A stretch of DNA of 64,000 bases from Hippophae tibetana (lineage: Eukaryota > Streptophyta > Magnoliopsida > Rosales > Elaeagnaceae): contig CM072801.1 in the NCBI GenBank assembly GCA_037013495.1, positions 74,447,816 to 74,511,815 on the forward strand, given 5' to 3'. The position numbers and the translations under genes were made by a program. This document shows positions 46,001 through 60,800 of the stretch, in pieces. The notes beneath the pieces are model-generated. The model saw only the letters and a program-made list of their open reading frames with translations. It did not search any database and was not told the origin of the DNA. The stretch's first letter is position 1; every line of letters starts with the position of its first letter.

Positions 46001-49000
46001 AAAATATTTCAAATCTAAAATTCAAAAAATAGATATACGCAGATAGATACACTACTTCAGCAACCCAGGCTATAAAACCAAATTATGTGTATCCTTTTCG
46101 CGGACAACCTAATAACCTTAGAACAATAAGGAATAAGAAATATTGAATTACCAAGAAAATGGTTAAGATGTAAAAATTGAAATCATAAAGAGTTAGAACA
46201 AAAAATAACGCAACAAGGTGGGACCCAAATTTAAGAAGTCAATACGTATTGCAAATGACGCAATTTGGTTTCAAAAACACCGAGAAATAAAGTATCGATT
46301 TGGTGCGGTTTTAGGTATCCAAACAAGCTTCAATTTGATATTTTATAATAGGCATTTCGATACTCGAATTAAAATTAATAACATTTTAAATTTGTAAACC
46401 CAATTAATCCCTTTACTTTTTTGAAACGATGAATGTATTAGCTCTCTTGTATTTCTCAAGAACAAAGTTTGGTCTAACTCAAAAAACAAAGAAAAGTAAA
46501 AGATACTAAAATTTTAAAGAAAACATCGAAATGAAATCCAAAGAGGAAAACTATGACAACAAAGTAGTAAAAAAACACAAGACTTGAGGGACAAATTTCC
46601 TTTCTTTTTTTGGCATTTGTGACTTAAGAAATCAGAAACCAAACAAAGGACAAAATGTTTCAAATCTAAAATTCCAAAAATAGATACACGAAGATAGATA
46701 CACTACTTTCAGCAACCAAGGATATGAGACTAAATTATGTGGATCCTTTTCGCGGACAACCTAATAACCTTAGAACAATAAGGAATAAGAAATATTGAAT
46801 TACCAAGAAAATGATTAAGATGTAAAAATTGAAATCATAAAGAGTTAGACCAAAAAACAACGCAGCAAGGTGGGACAAAAAGTTAAGAAGTCAATACGTA
46901 TTGCAAATGACGGAATTTTGTTTCAAAAACACCGAGAAATAAAGTATCGATTTGGTGTGGTTTTAGGTATCCAAACAAGCTTCAATTTGATATTTTATAA
47001 TAGGCATTTCGATACTCGAATTAAAATTAATAACATTTTAAATTTGTAAACCCAATTAATCCCTTTACTTTTTTGAAACGATGAATGTATTAGCTCTCTT
47101 GTATTTCTCAAGAACAAAGTTTGGTCTAACTCAAAAAACAAAGAAAAGTAAAAGATACTAACATTTTAAAGAAAACATCGAAATGAAATCCAAAGAGGAA
47201 AACTATGACAACAAAGTAGTAAAAAAACACAAGACTTGAGGGACAAATTTCCATTCTTTTTTTATCATTTGTGACTTAAGAAAGCAGAAACCAAACAAAG
47301 GACAAAATATTTCAAATCTAAAATTCAAAAAATAGATATACGCAGATAGATACACTACTTCAGCAACCCAGGCTATAAAACCAAATTATGTGTATCCTTT
47401 TCGGGGACAACCTAATAACCTTAGAACAATAAGGAATAAGAAATATTGAATTACCAAGAAAATGATTAAGATGTAAAAATTGAAATCATAAAGAGTTAGA
47501 CCAAAAAACAACGCAGCAAGGTGGGACAAAAAGTTAAGAAGTCAATACGTATTGCAAATGACGGAATTTTGTTTCAAAAACACCGAGAAATAAAGTATCG
47601 ATTTGGTGTGGTTTTAGGTATCCAAACAAGCTTCAATTTGATATTTTATAATAGGCATTTCGATACTCGAATTAAAATTAATAACATTTTAAATTTTTAA
47701 ACCCAATTAATCCCTTTACTTTTTTGAAACGATGCATGTATTAGCTCTCTTGTATTTCTCAAGAACAAAGTTTGGTCTAACTCAAAAAACAAAGAAAAGT
47801 AAAAGATACTAACATTTTAAAGAAAACATCGAAATGAAATCCAAAGAGGAAAACTATGACAACAAAGTAGTAAAAAAACACAAGACTTGAGGGACAAATT
47901 TCCATTCTTTTTTTATCATTTGTGACTTAAGAAAGCAGAAACCAAACAAAGGACAAAATATTTCAAATCTAAAATTCAAAAAATAGATATACGCAGATAG
48001 ATACACTACTTCAGCAACCCAGGCTATAAAACCAAATTATGTGTATCCTTTTCGCGGACAACCTAATAACCTTAGAACAATAAGGAATAAGAAATATTGA
48101 ATTACCAAGAAAATGGTTAAGATGTAAAAATTGAAATCATAAAAAGTTAGAACAAAAAACAACGCAACAAGGTGGGACCAAAATTTAAGATGTCAATACG
48201 TATTGCAAATGACGGAATTTGGTTTCAAAAACACCGAGAAATAAAGTATCGATTTGGTGCGGTTTTAGGTATCCAAACAAGCTTCAATTTGATATTTTAT
48301 AATAGGCATTTCGATACTCGAATTAAAATTAAAAACATTTTAAATTTGTAAACCCAATTAATCCCTTTACTTTTTTGAAACGATGAATGTATTAGCTCTC
48401 TTGTATTTCTCAAGAACAAAGTTTGGTCTAACTCAAAAAACAAAGAAAAGTAAAAGATACTAACATTTTGAAGAAAACATCGAAATGAAATCCAAAGAGG
48501 AAAACAATGACAACAAAGTTGTAAAAAAACACAAGACTTGAGGGACAAATTTCCTTACTTTTTTTGGCATTCGTGACTTAAGAAAGCAGAAACCAAACAG
48601 GGGCAAAATATTTCAAATCTAAAATTCAAAAAATAGATATACGCAGATAGATACACTACAACAGCAACCGAGGCTATAAAACCAAATTATGTGTATCCTT
48701 TTCGCGGACAACCTAATAACCTTAGAACAATAAGGAATAAGAAATATTGAATTACCAAGAAAATGGTTAAGATGTAAAAATTGAAATCATAAAGAGTTAG
48801 AACAAAAAACAACGCAACAAGGTGGGACCAAAATTTAAGATGTCAATACGTATTGCAAATGACGGAATTTGGTTTCAAAAACACCGAGAAATAAAGTATC
48901 GATTTGGTGCGGTTTTAGGTATCCAAACAAGCTTCAATTTGATATTTTATAATAGGCATTTCGATACTCGAATTAAAATTAATAACATTTTAAATTTGTA

Positions 49001-51811
49001 AACCCAATTAATCCCTTTACTTTTTTGAAACGATGAATGTATTAGCTCTCTTGTATTTCTCAAGAACAAAGTTTGGTCTAACTCAAAAAACAAAGAAAAG
49101 TAAAAGATACTAACATTTTGAAGAAAACATCGAAATGAAATCCAAAGAGGAAAACAATGAAAACAAAGTTGTAAAAAAACACAAGACTTGAGGGACAAAT
49201 TTCCTTACTTTTTTTGGCATTCGTGACTTAAGAAAGCAGAAACCAAACAGGGGCAAAATATTTCAAATCGAAAATTCAAAAAATAGATATACGCAGATAG
49301 ATACACTACTTCAGCAACCCAGGCTATAAAACCAAATTATGTGTATCCTTTTCGCGGACAACCTAATAACCTTAGAACAATAAGGAATAAGAAATATTGA
49401 ATTACCAAGAAAATGGTTAAGATGTAAAAATTGAAATCATAAAGAGTTAGACCAAAAAACAACGCAGCAAGGTGGAACCAAAAGTTAAGAAGTCTATACG
49501 TATTGCAAATGACGGAATTTGGTTTCAAAAACACCGAGAAATAAAGTATAGATTTGGTGCGTTTTTAGGTATCCAAACAAGCTTCAATTTGATATTTTAT
49601 AATAGGCATTTCGATACTCGAATTAAAATTAATAACATTTTAAATTTGTAAACATAATTAATCCCTTTACTTTTTTGAAACGATGAATGTATTAGCTCTC
49701 TTGTATTTCTCAAGAACAAAGATTGGTCTAACTCAAAAGACAAAGAAAAGTAAAAGATACTAACATTTTAAAGAAAACATCGAAATGAAATCCAAAGAGG
49801 AAAACAATGACAACAAAGTAGTAAAAAAACACAAGACTTGAGGGACAAATTTCCTTTCTTTTTTTGGCATTTGTGACTTAAGAAATCAGAAACCAAACAA
49901 AGGACAAAATGTTTCAAATCTAAAATTCCAAAAATAGATACACGAAGATAGATACACTACTTTCAGCAACCAAGGATATGAGACTAAATTATGTGGATCC
50001 TTTTCGCGGACAACCTAATAACCTTAGAACAATAAGGAATAAGAAATATTGAATTACCAAGAAAATGATTAAGATGTAAAAATTGAAATCATAAAGAGTT
50101 AGACCAAAAAACAACGCAGCAAGGTGGGACAAAAAGTTAAGAAGTCAATACGTATTGCAAATGACGGAATTTTGTTTCAAAAACACCGAGAAATAAAGTA
50201 TCGATTTGGTGTGGTTTTAGGTATCCAAACAAGCTTCAATTTGATATTTTATAATAGGCATTTCGATACTCGAATTAAAATTAATAACATTTTAAATTTG
50301 TAAACCGAATTAATCCCTTTACTTTTTTGAAACGATGAATGTATTAGCTCTCTTGTATTTCTCAAGAACAAAGTTTGGTCTAACTCAAAAAACAAAGAAA
50401 AGTAAAAGATACTAACATTTTAAAGAAAACATCGAAATGAAATCCAAAGAGGAAAACTATGACAACAAAGTAGTAAAAAAACACAAGACTTGAGGGACAA
50501 ATTTCCATTCTTTTTTTATCATTTGTGACTTAAGAAAGCAGAAACGAAACAAAGGACAAAATATTTCAAATCTAAAATTCAAAAAATAGATATACGCAGA
50601 TAGATACACTACTTCAGCAACCCAGGCTATAAAACCAAATTATGTGTATCCTTTTCGCGGACAACCTAATAACCTTAGAACAATAAGGAATAAGAAATAT
50701 TGAATTACCAAGAAAATGGTTAAGATGTAAAAATTGAAATCATAAAGAGTTAGAACAAAAAACAACGCAACAAGGTGGGACCAAAATTTAAGAAGTCAAT
50801 ACGTATTGCAAATAACGCAATTTGGTTTCAAAAACACCGAGAAATAAAGTATCGATTTGGTGCGGTTTTAGGTATCCAAACAAGCTTCAATTTGATATTT
50901 TATAATAGGCATTTCGATACTCGAATTAAAATTAATAACATTTTAAATTTGTAAACCCAATTAATCCCTTTACTTTTTTGAAACGATGAATGTATTAGCT
51001 CTCTTGTATTTCTCAAGAACAAAGTTTGGTCTAACTCAAAAAACAAAGAAAAGTAAAAGATACTAACATTTTAAAGAAAACATCGAAATGAAATCCAAAG
51101 AGGAAAACTATGACAACAAAGTAGTAAAAAAACACAAGACTTGAGGGACAAATTTCCATTCTTTTTTTATCATTTGTGACTTAAGAAAGCAGAAACCAAA
51201 CAAAGGACAAAATATTTCAAATCTAAAATTCAAAAAATAGATATACGCAGATAGATACACTACTTCAGCAACCCAGGCTATAAAACCAAATTATGTGTAT
51301 CCTTTTCGCGGACAACCTAATAACCTTAGAACAATAAGGAATAAGAAATATTGAATTACCAAGAAAATGGTTAAGATGTAAAAATTGAAATCATAAAGAG
51401 TTAGAACAAAAAATAACGCAACAAGGTGGGACCAAAATTTAAGAAGTCAATACGTATTGCAAATGACGCAATTTGGTTTCAAAAACACCGAGAAATAAAG
51501 TATCGATTTGGTGCGGTTTTAGGTATCCAAACAAGCTTCAATTTGATATTTTATAATAGGCATTTCGATACTCGAATTAAAATTAATAACATTTTAAATT
51601 TGTAAACCCAATTAATCCCTTTACTTTTTTGAAATGATGAATGTATTAGCTCTCTTGTATTTCTCAAGAACAAAGTTTGGTCTAACTCAAAAAACAAAGA
51701 AAAGTAAAAGATACTAAAATTTTAAAGAAAACATCGAAATGAAATCCAAAGAGGAAAACTATGACAACAAAGTAGTAAAAAAACACAAGACTTGAGGGAC
51801 AAATTTCCTTT
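40045..51811. repeat. Decameric higher-order repeat, period 6511 bp
   Basis: About 40045-45300 recurs at about 46556-51811. Private variants match at this spacing: CGGGGACAAC at 40891 and 47402, GATGCATGTA at 41220 and 47731, AAACGAAAC at 44031 and 50542. The 1.2 kb between the two matching segments completes a unit of ten monomers. Confidence 0.88.
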
Positions 51812-54800
51812 CTTTTTTTGGTATTTGTGACTTAAGAAAGCAGAAACCAAACAAAGGACAAAATATTTCAAATCTAAAATTCAAAAAATAGATATACGCA
51901 GATAGATACACTACTTCAGCAACGGAGGCTATAAAACCAAATTATGTGTATCCTTTTCGCGGACAACCTAATAACCTTAGAACAATAAGGAATAAGAAAT
52001 ATTAATTACCAAGAAAATGGTTAAGATGTAAAAATTGAAATCATAAAGAGTTAGAACAAAAAACAACGCAACAAGGTGGGACCAAAATTTAAGATGTCAA
52101 TACGTATTGCAAATGACGGAATTTGGTTTCAAAAACACCGAGAAATAAAGTATCCATTTGGTGCGGTTTTAGGTATCCAAACAAGCTTCAATTTGATATT
52201 TTATAATAGGCATTTCGATACACGAATTAAAATTAATAACATTTTAAAGTTGTAAACCCAATTAATCCCTTTAGTTTTTTGAAACGATGAAAAGTATTAA
52301 CTCTCTTGTATTTCTCAAGAACAAAGATTGGTCTAACTCAAAAAACAAAGAAAAGTAAAAGAACTAACATTTTAAAGAAAACATCGAAATAAAATCCAAA
52401 GAGGAAAACAACGACAAGAAAGTAGTAAATAAACACAAGACTTGAGGGACAAATTTCCTTTCTTTTTTTGGCATTGGTGACTTAAGAAAACAGAAACCAA
52501 ACAAAGGACAAAATGTTTCAAATCTAAAATTCCAAAAATAGATACACGAAGATAGATACACTACTTTTAGCAACCAAGGATATGAGACTAAATTATGTGG
52601 ATCCTTTTCGCGGACAACCTAATAACCTTAGAACAATAAGGAATAAGAAATATTGAATTACCAAGAAAATGATTAAGATGTAAAAATTGAAATCATAAAG
52701 AGTTAGACCAAAAAACAACGCAGCAAGGTGGGACAAAACGTTAAGAAGTCAATACGTATTGCAAATGACGGAATTTGGTTTCAAAAACACCGAGAAATAA
52801 AGTATCGATTTGGTGTGGTTTTGGGTATCCCAACAAGCTTCAATTTGATATTTTATAATAGGCATTTCGATACTCGAATTAAAATTAATAACATTTTAAA
52901 TTTGTAAACATAATTAATCCCTTTACTTTTTTGAAACGATGAATGTATTAGCTCTCTTGTATTTCTCAAGAACAAAGATTGGTCTAACTCAAAAGACAAA
53001 GAAAAGTAAAAGATACTAACATTTTAAAGAAAACATCGAAATGAAATCCAAAGAGGAAAACAATGACAACAAAGTAGTAAAAAAACACAAGACTTGAGGG
53101 ACAAATTTCCTTTCTTTTTTTGGCATTTGTGACTTAAGAAATCAGAAACCAAACAAAGGACAAAATGTTTCAAATCTAAAATTCCAAAAATAGATACACG
53201 AAGATAGATACACTACTTTCAGCAACCAAGGATATGAGACTAAATTATGTGGATCCTTTTCGCGGACAACCTAATAACCTTAGAACAATAAGGAATAAGA
53301 AATATTGAATTACCAAGAAAATGATTAAGATGTAAAAATTGAAATCATAAAGAGTTAGACCAAAAAACAACGCAGCAAGGTGGGACAAAAAGTTAAGAAG
53401 TCAATACGTATTGCAAATGACGGAATTTTGTTTCAAAAACACCGAGAAATAAAGTATCGATTTGGTGTGGTTTTAGGTATCCAAACAAGCTTCAATTTGA
53501 TATTTTATAATAGGCATTTCGATACTCGAATTAAAATTAATAACATTTTAAATTTGTAAACCCAATTAATCCCTTTACTTTTTTGAAACGATGAATGTAT
53601 TAGCTCTCTTGTATTTCCCAAGAACAAAGTTTGGTCTAACTCAAAAAACAAAGAAAAGTAAAAGATACTAACATTTTAAAGAAAACATCGAAATGAAATC
53701 CAAAGAGGAAAACTATGACAACAAAGTAGTAAAAAAACACAAGACTTGAGGGACAAATTTCCATTCTTTTTTTATCATTTGTGACTTAAGAAAGCAGAAA
53801 CCAAACAAAGGACAAAATATTTCAAATCTAAAATTCAAAAAATAGATATACGCAGATAGATACACTACTTCAGCAACCCAGGCTATAAAACCAAATTATG
53901 TGTATCCTTTTCGCGGACAACCTAATAACCTTAGAACAATAAGGAATAAGAAATATTGAATTACCAAGAAAATGGTTAAGATGTAAAAATTGAAATCATA
54001 AAGAGTTAGAACAAAAAACAACGCAACAAGGTGGGACCAAAATTTAAGAAGTCAATACGTATTGCAAATAACGCAATTTGGTTTCAAAAACACCGAGAAA
54101 TAAAGTATCGATTTGGTGCGGTTTTAGGTATCCAAACAAGCTTCAATTTGATATTTTATAATAGGCATTTCGATACTCGAATTAAAATTAATAACATTTT
54201 AAATTTGTAAACCCAATTAATCCCTTTACTTTTTTGAAACGATGAATGTATTAGCTCTCTTGTATTTCTCAAGAACAAAGTTTGGTCTAACTCAAAAAAC
54301 AAAGAAAAGTAAAAGATACTAACATTTTAAAGAAAACATCGAAATGAAATCCAAAGAGGAAAACTATGACAACAAAGTAGTAAAAAAACACAAGACTTGA
54401 GGGACAAATTTCCATTCTTTTTTTATCATTTGTGACTTAAGAAAGCAGAAACCAAACAAAGGACAAAATATTTCAAATCTAAAATTCAAAAAATAGATAT
54501 ACGCAGATAGATACACTACTTCAGCAACCCAGGCTATAAAACCAAATTATGTGTATCCTTTTCGCGGACAACCTAATAACCTTAGAACAATAAGGAATAA
54601 GAAATATTGAATTACCAAGAAAATGGTTAAGATGTAAAAATTGAAATCATAAAGAGTTAGAACAAAAAATAACGCAACAAGGTGGGACCAAAATTTAAGA
54701 AGTCAATACGTATTGCAAATGACGCAATTTGGTTTCAAAAACACCGAGAAATAAAGTATCGATTTGGTGCGGTTTTAGGTATCCAAACAAGCTTCAATTT

Positions 54801-57800
54801 GATATTTTATAATAGGCATTTCGATACTCGAATTAAAATTAATAATATTTTAAATTTGTAAACCCAATTAATCCCTTTACTTTTTTGAAACGATGAATGT
54901 ATTAGCTCTCTTGTATTTCTCAAGAACAAAGTTTGGTCTAACTCAAAAAACAAAGAAAAGTAAAAGATACTAAAATTTTAAAGAAAACATCGAAATGAAA
55001 TCCAAAGAGGAAAACTATGACAACAAAGTAGTAAAAAAACACAAGACTTGAGGGACAAATTTCCTTTCTTTTTTTGGTATTTGTGACTTAAGAAAGCAGA
55101 AACCAAACAAAGGACAAAATATTTCAAATCTAAAATTCAAAAAATAGATATACGCAGATAGATACACTACTTCAGCAACCGAGGCTATAAAACCAAATTA
55201 TGTGTATCCTTTTCGCGGACAACCTAATAACCTTAGAACAATAAGGAATAAGAAATATTAATTACCAAGAAAATGGTTAAGATGTAAAAATTGAAATCAT
55301 AAAGAGTTAGAACAAAAAACAACGCAACAAGGTGGGACCAAAATTTAAGATGTCAATACGTATTGCAAATGACGGAATTTGGTTTCAAAAACACCGAGAA
55401 ATAAAGTATCCATTTGGTGCGGTTTTAGGTATCCAAACAAGCTTCAATTTGATATTTTATAATAGGCATTTCGATACACGAATTAAAATTAATAACATTT
55501 TAAAGTTGTAAACCCAATTAATCCCTTTAGTTTTTTGAAACGATGAAAAGTATTAACTCTCTTGTATTTCTCAAGAACAAAGATTGGTCTAACTCAAAAA
55601 ACAAAGAAAAGTAAAAGAACTAACATTTTAAAGAAAACATCGAAATAAAATCCAAAGAGGAAAACAACGACAAGAAAGTAGTAAATAAACACAAGACTTG
55701 AGGGACAAATTTCCTTTCTTTTTTTGGCATTGGTGACTTAAGAAAACAGAAACCAAACAAAGGACAAAATGTTTCAAATCTAAAATTCCAAAAATAGATA
55801 CACGAAGATAGATACACTACTTTTAGCAACCAAGGATATGAGACTAAATTATGTGGATCCTTTTCGCGGACAACCTAATAACCTTAGAACAATAAGGAAT
55901 AAGAAATATTGAATTACCAAGAAAATGATTAAGATGTAAAAATTGAAATCATAAAGAGTTAGACCAAAAAACAACGCAGCAAGGTGGGACAAAACGTTAA
56001 GAAGTCAATACGTATTGCAAATGACGGAATTTGGTTTCAAAAACACCGAGAAATAAAGTATCGATTTGGTGTGGTTTTGGGTATCCCAACAAGCTTCAAT
56101 TTGATATTTTATAATAGGCATTTCGATACTCGAATTAAAATTAATAACATTTTAAATTTGTAAACATAATTAATCCCTTTACTTTTTTGAAACGATGAAT
56201 GTATTAGCTCTCTTGTATTTCTCAAGAACAAAGATTGGTCTAACTCAAAAGACAAAGAAAAGTAAAAGATACTAACATTTTAAAGAAAACATCGAAATGA
56301 AATCCAAAGAGGAAAACAATGAAAACAAAGTAGTAAAAAAACACGACTTGAGGGACAAATTTCCTTTCTTTTTTTGGCATTTGTGACTTAAGAAATCAGA
56401 AACCAAACAAAGGACAAAATGTTTCAAATCTAAAATTCCAAAAATAGATACACGAAGATAGATACACTACTTTCAGCAACCAAGGATATGAGACTAAATT
56501 ATGTGGATCCTTTTCGCGGACAACCTAATAACCTTAGAACAATAAGGAATAAGAAATATTGAATTACCAAGAAAATGATTAAGATGTAAAAATTGAAATC
56601 ATAAAGAGTTAGACCAAAAAACAACGCAGCAAGGTGGGACAAAAAGTTAAGAAGTCAATACGTATTGCAAATGACGGAATTTTGTTTCAAAAACACCGAG
56701 AAATAAAGTATCGATTTGGTGTGGTTTTAGGTATCCAAACAAGTTTCAATTTGATATTTTATAATAGGCATTTCGATACTCGAATTAAAATTAATAACAT
56801 TTTAAATTTGTAAACCCAATTAATCCCTTTACTTTTTTGAAACGATGAATGTATTAGCTCTCTTGTATTTCTCAAGAACAAAGTTTGGTCTAACTCAAAA
56901 AACAAAGAAAAGTAAAAGATACTAACATTTTAAAGAAAACATCGAAATGAAATCCAAAGAGGAAAACTATGACAACAAAGTAGTAAAAAAACACAAGACT
57001 TGAGGGACAAATTTCCATTCTTTTTTTATCATTTGTGACTTAAGAAAGCAGAAACCAAACAAAGGACAAAATATTTCAAATCTAAAATTCAAAAAATAGA
57101 TATACGCAGATAGATACACTACTTCAGCAACCCAGGCTATAAAACCAAATTATGTGTATCCTTTTCGCGGACAACCTAATAACCTTAGAACAATAAGGAA
57201 TAAGAAATATTGAATTACCAAGAAAATGGTTAAGATGTAAAAATTGAAATCATAAAGAGTTAGAACAAAAAACAACGCAACAAGGTGGGACCAAAATTTA
57301 AGAAGTCAATACGTATTGCAAATAACGCAATTTGGTTTCAAAAACACCGAGAAATAAAGTATCGATTTGGTGCGGTTTTAGGTATCCAAACAAGCTTCAA
57401 TTTGATATTTTATAATAGGCATTTCGATACTCGAATTAAAATTAATAACATTTTAAATTTGTAAACCCAATTAATCCCTTTACTTTTTTGAAACGATGAA
57501 TGTATTAGCTCTCTTGTATTTCTCAAGAACAAAGTTTGGTCTAACTCAAAAAACAAAGAAAAGTAAAAGATACTAACATTTTAAAGAAAACATCGAAATG
57601 AAATCCAAAGAGGAAAACTATGACAACAAAGTAGTAAAAAAACACAAGACTTGAGGGACAAATTTCCATTCTTTTTTTATCATTTGTGACTTAAGAAAGC
57701 AGAAACCAAACAAAGGACAAAATATTTCAAATCTAAAATTCAAAAAATAGATATACGCAGATAGATACACTACTTCAGCAACCCAGGCTATAAAACCAAA

Positions 57801-60800
57801 TTATGTGTATCCTTTTCGCGGACAACCTAATAACCTTAGAACAATAAGGAATAAGAAATATTGAATTACCAAGAAAATGGTTAAGATGTAAAAATTGAAA
57901 TCATAAAGAGTTAGAACAAAAAATAACGCAACAAGGTGGGACCAAAATTTAAGAAGTCAATACGTATTGCAAATGACGCAATTTGGTTTCAAAAACACCG
58001 AGAAATAAAGTATCGATTTGGTGCGGTTTTAGGTATCCAAACAAGCTTCAATTTGATATTTTATAATAGGCATTTCGATACTCGAATTAAAATTAATAAC
58101 ATTTTAAATTTGTAAACCCAATTAATCCCTTTACTTTTTTGAAATGATGAATGTATTAGCTCTCTTGTATTTCTCAAGAACAAAGTTTGGTCTAACTCAA
58201 AAAACAAAGAAAAGTAAAAGATACTAAAATTTTAAAGAAAACATCGAAATGAAATCCAAAGAGGAAAACTATGACAACAAAGTAGTAAAAAAACACAAGA
58301 CTTGAGGGACAAATTTCCTTTCTTTTTTTGGTATTTGTGACTTAAGAAAGCAGAAACCAAACAAAGGACAAAATATTTCAAATCTAAAATTCAAAAAATA
58401 GATATACGCAGATAGATACACTACTTCAGCAACGGAGGCTATAAAACCAAATTATGTGTATCCTTTTCGCGGACAACCTAATAACCTTAGAACAATAAGG
58501 AATAAGAAATATTAATTACCAAGAAAATGGTTAAGATGTAAAAATTGAAATCATAAAGAGTTAGAACAAAAAACAACGCAACAAGGTGGGACCAAAATTT
58601 AAGATGTCAATACGTATTGCAAATGACGGAATTTGGTTTCAAAAACACCGAGAAATAAAGTATCCATTTGGTGCGGTTTTAGGTATCCAAACAAGCTTCA
58701 ATTTGATATTTTATAATAGGCATTTCGATACACGAATTAAAATTAATAACATTTTAAAGTTGTAAACCCAATTAATCCCTTTAGTTTTTTGAAACGATGA
58801 AAAGTATTAACTCTCTTGTATTTCTCAAGAACAAAGATTGGTCTAACTCAAAAAACAAAGAAAAGTAAAAGAACTAACATTTTAAAGAAAACATCGAAAT
58901 AAAATCCAAAGAGGAAAACAACGACAAGAAAGTAGTAAATAAACACAAGACTTGAGGGACAAATTTCCTTTCTTTTTTTGGCATTGGTGACTTAAGAAAA
59001 CAGAAACCAAACAAAGGACAAAATGTTTCAAATCTAAAATTCCAAAAATAGATACACGAAGATAGATACACTACTTTTAGCAACCAAGGATATGAGACTA
59101 AATTATGTGGATCCTTTTCGCGGACAACCTAATAACCTTAGAACAATAAGGAATAAGAAATATTGAATTACCAAGAAAATGATTAAGATGTAAAAATTGA
59201 AATCATAAAGAGTTAGACCAAAAAACAACGCAGCAAGGTGGGACAAAACGTTAAGAAGTCAATACGTATTGCAAATGACGGAATTTGGTTTCAAAAACAC
59301 CGAGAAATAAAGTATCGATTTGGTGTGGTTTTGGGTATCCCAACAAGCTTCAATTTGATATTTTATAATAGGCATTTCGATACTCGAATTAAAATTAATA
59401 ACATTTTAAATTTGTAAACATAATTAATCCCTTTACTTTTTTGAAACGATGAATGTATTAGCTCTCTTGTATTTCTCAAGAACAAAGATTGGTCTAACTC
59501 AAAAGACAAAGAAAAGTAAAAGATACTAACATTTTAAAGAAAACATCGAAATGAAATCCAAAGAGGAAAACAATGACAACAAAGTAGTAAAAAAACACAA
59601 GACTTGAGGGACAAATTTCCTTTCTTTTTTTGGCATTTGTGACTTAAGAAATCAGAAACCAAACAAAGGACAAAATGTTTCAAATCTAAAATTCCAAAAA
59701 TAGATACACGAAGATAGATACACTACTTTCAGCAACCAAGGATATGAGACTAAATTATGTGGATCCTTTTCGCGGACAACCTAATAACCTTAGAACAATA
59801 AGGAATAAGAAATATTGAATTACCAAGAAAATGATTAAGATGTAAAAATTGAAATCATAAAGAGTTAGACCAAAAAACAACGCAGCAAGGTGGGACAAAA
59901 AGTTAAGAAGTCAATACGTATTGCAAATGACGGAATTTTGTTTCAAAAACACCGAGAAATAAAGTATCGATTTGGTGTGGTTTTAGGTATCCAAACAAGC
60001 TTCAATTTGATATTTTATAATAGGCATTTCGATACTCGAATTAAAATTAATAACATTTTAAATTTGTAAACCCAATTAATCCCTTTACTTTTTTGAAACG
60101 ATGAATGTATTAGCTCTCTTGTATTTCCCAAGAACAAAGTTTGGTCTAACTCAAAAAACAAAGAAAAGTAAAAGATACTAACATTTTAAAGAAAACATCG
60201 AAATGAAATCCAAAGAGGAAAACTATGACAACAAAGTAGTAAAAAAACACAAGACTTGAGGGACAAATTTCCATTCTTTTTTTATCATTTGTGACTTAAG
60301 AAAGCAGAAACCAAACAAAGGACAAAATATTTCAAATCTAAAATTCAAAAAATAGATATACGCAGATAGATACACTACTTCAGCAACCCAGGCTATAAAA
60401 CCAAATTATGTGTATCCTTTTCGCGGACAACCTAATAACCTTAGAACAATAAGGAATAAGAAATATTGAATTACCAAGAAAATGGTTAAGATGTAAAAAT
60501 TGAAATCATAAAGAGTTAGAACAAAAAACAACGCAACAAGGTGGGACCAAAATTTAAGAAGTCAATACGTATTGCAAATAACGCAATTTGGTTTCAAAAA
60601 CACCGAGAAATAAAGTATCGATTTGGTGCGGTTTTAGGTATCCAAACAAGCTTCAATTTGATATTTTATAATAGGCATTTCGATACTCGAATTAAAATTA
60701 ATAACATTTTAAATTTGTAAACCCAATTAATCCCTTTACTTTTTTGAAACGATGAATGTATTAGCTCTCTTGTATTTCTCAAGAACAAAGTTTGGTCTAA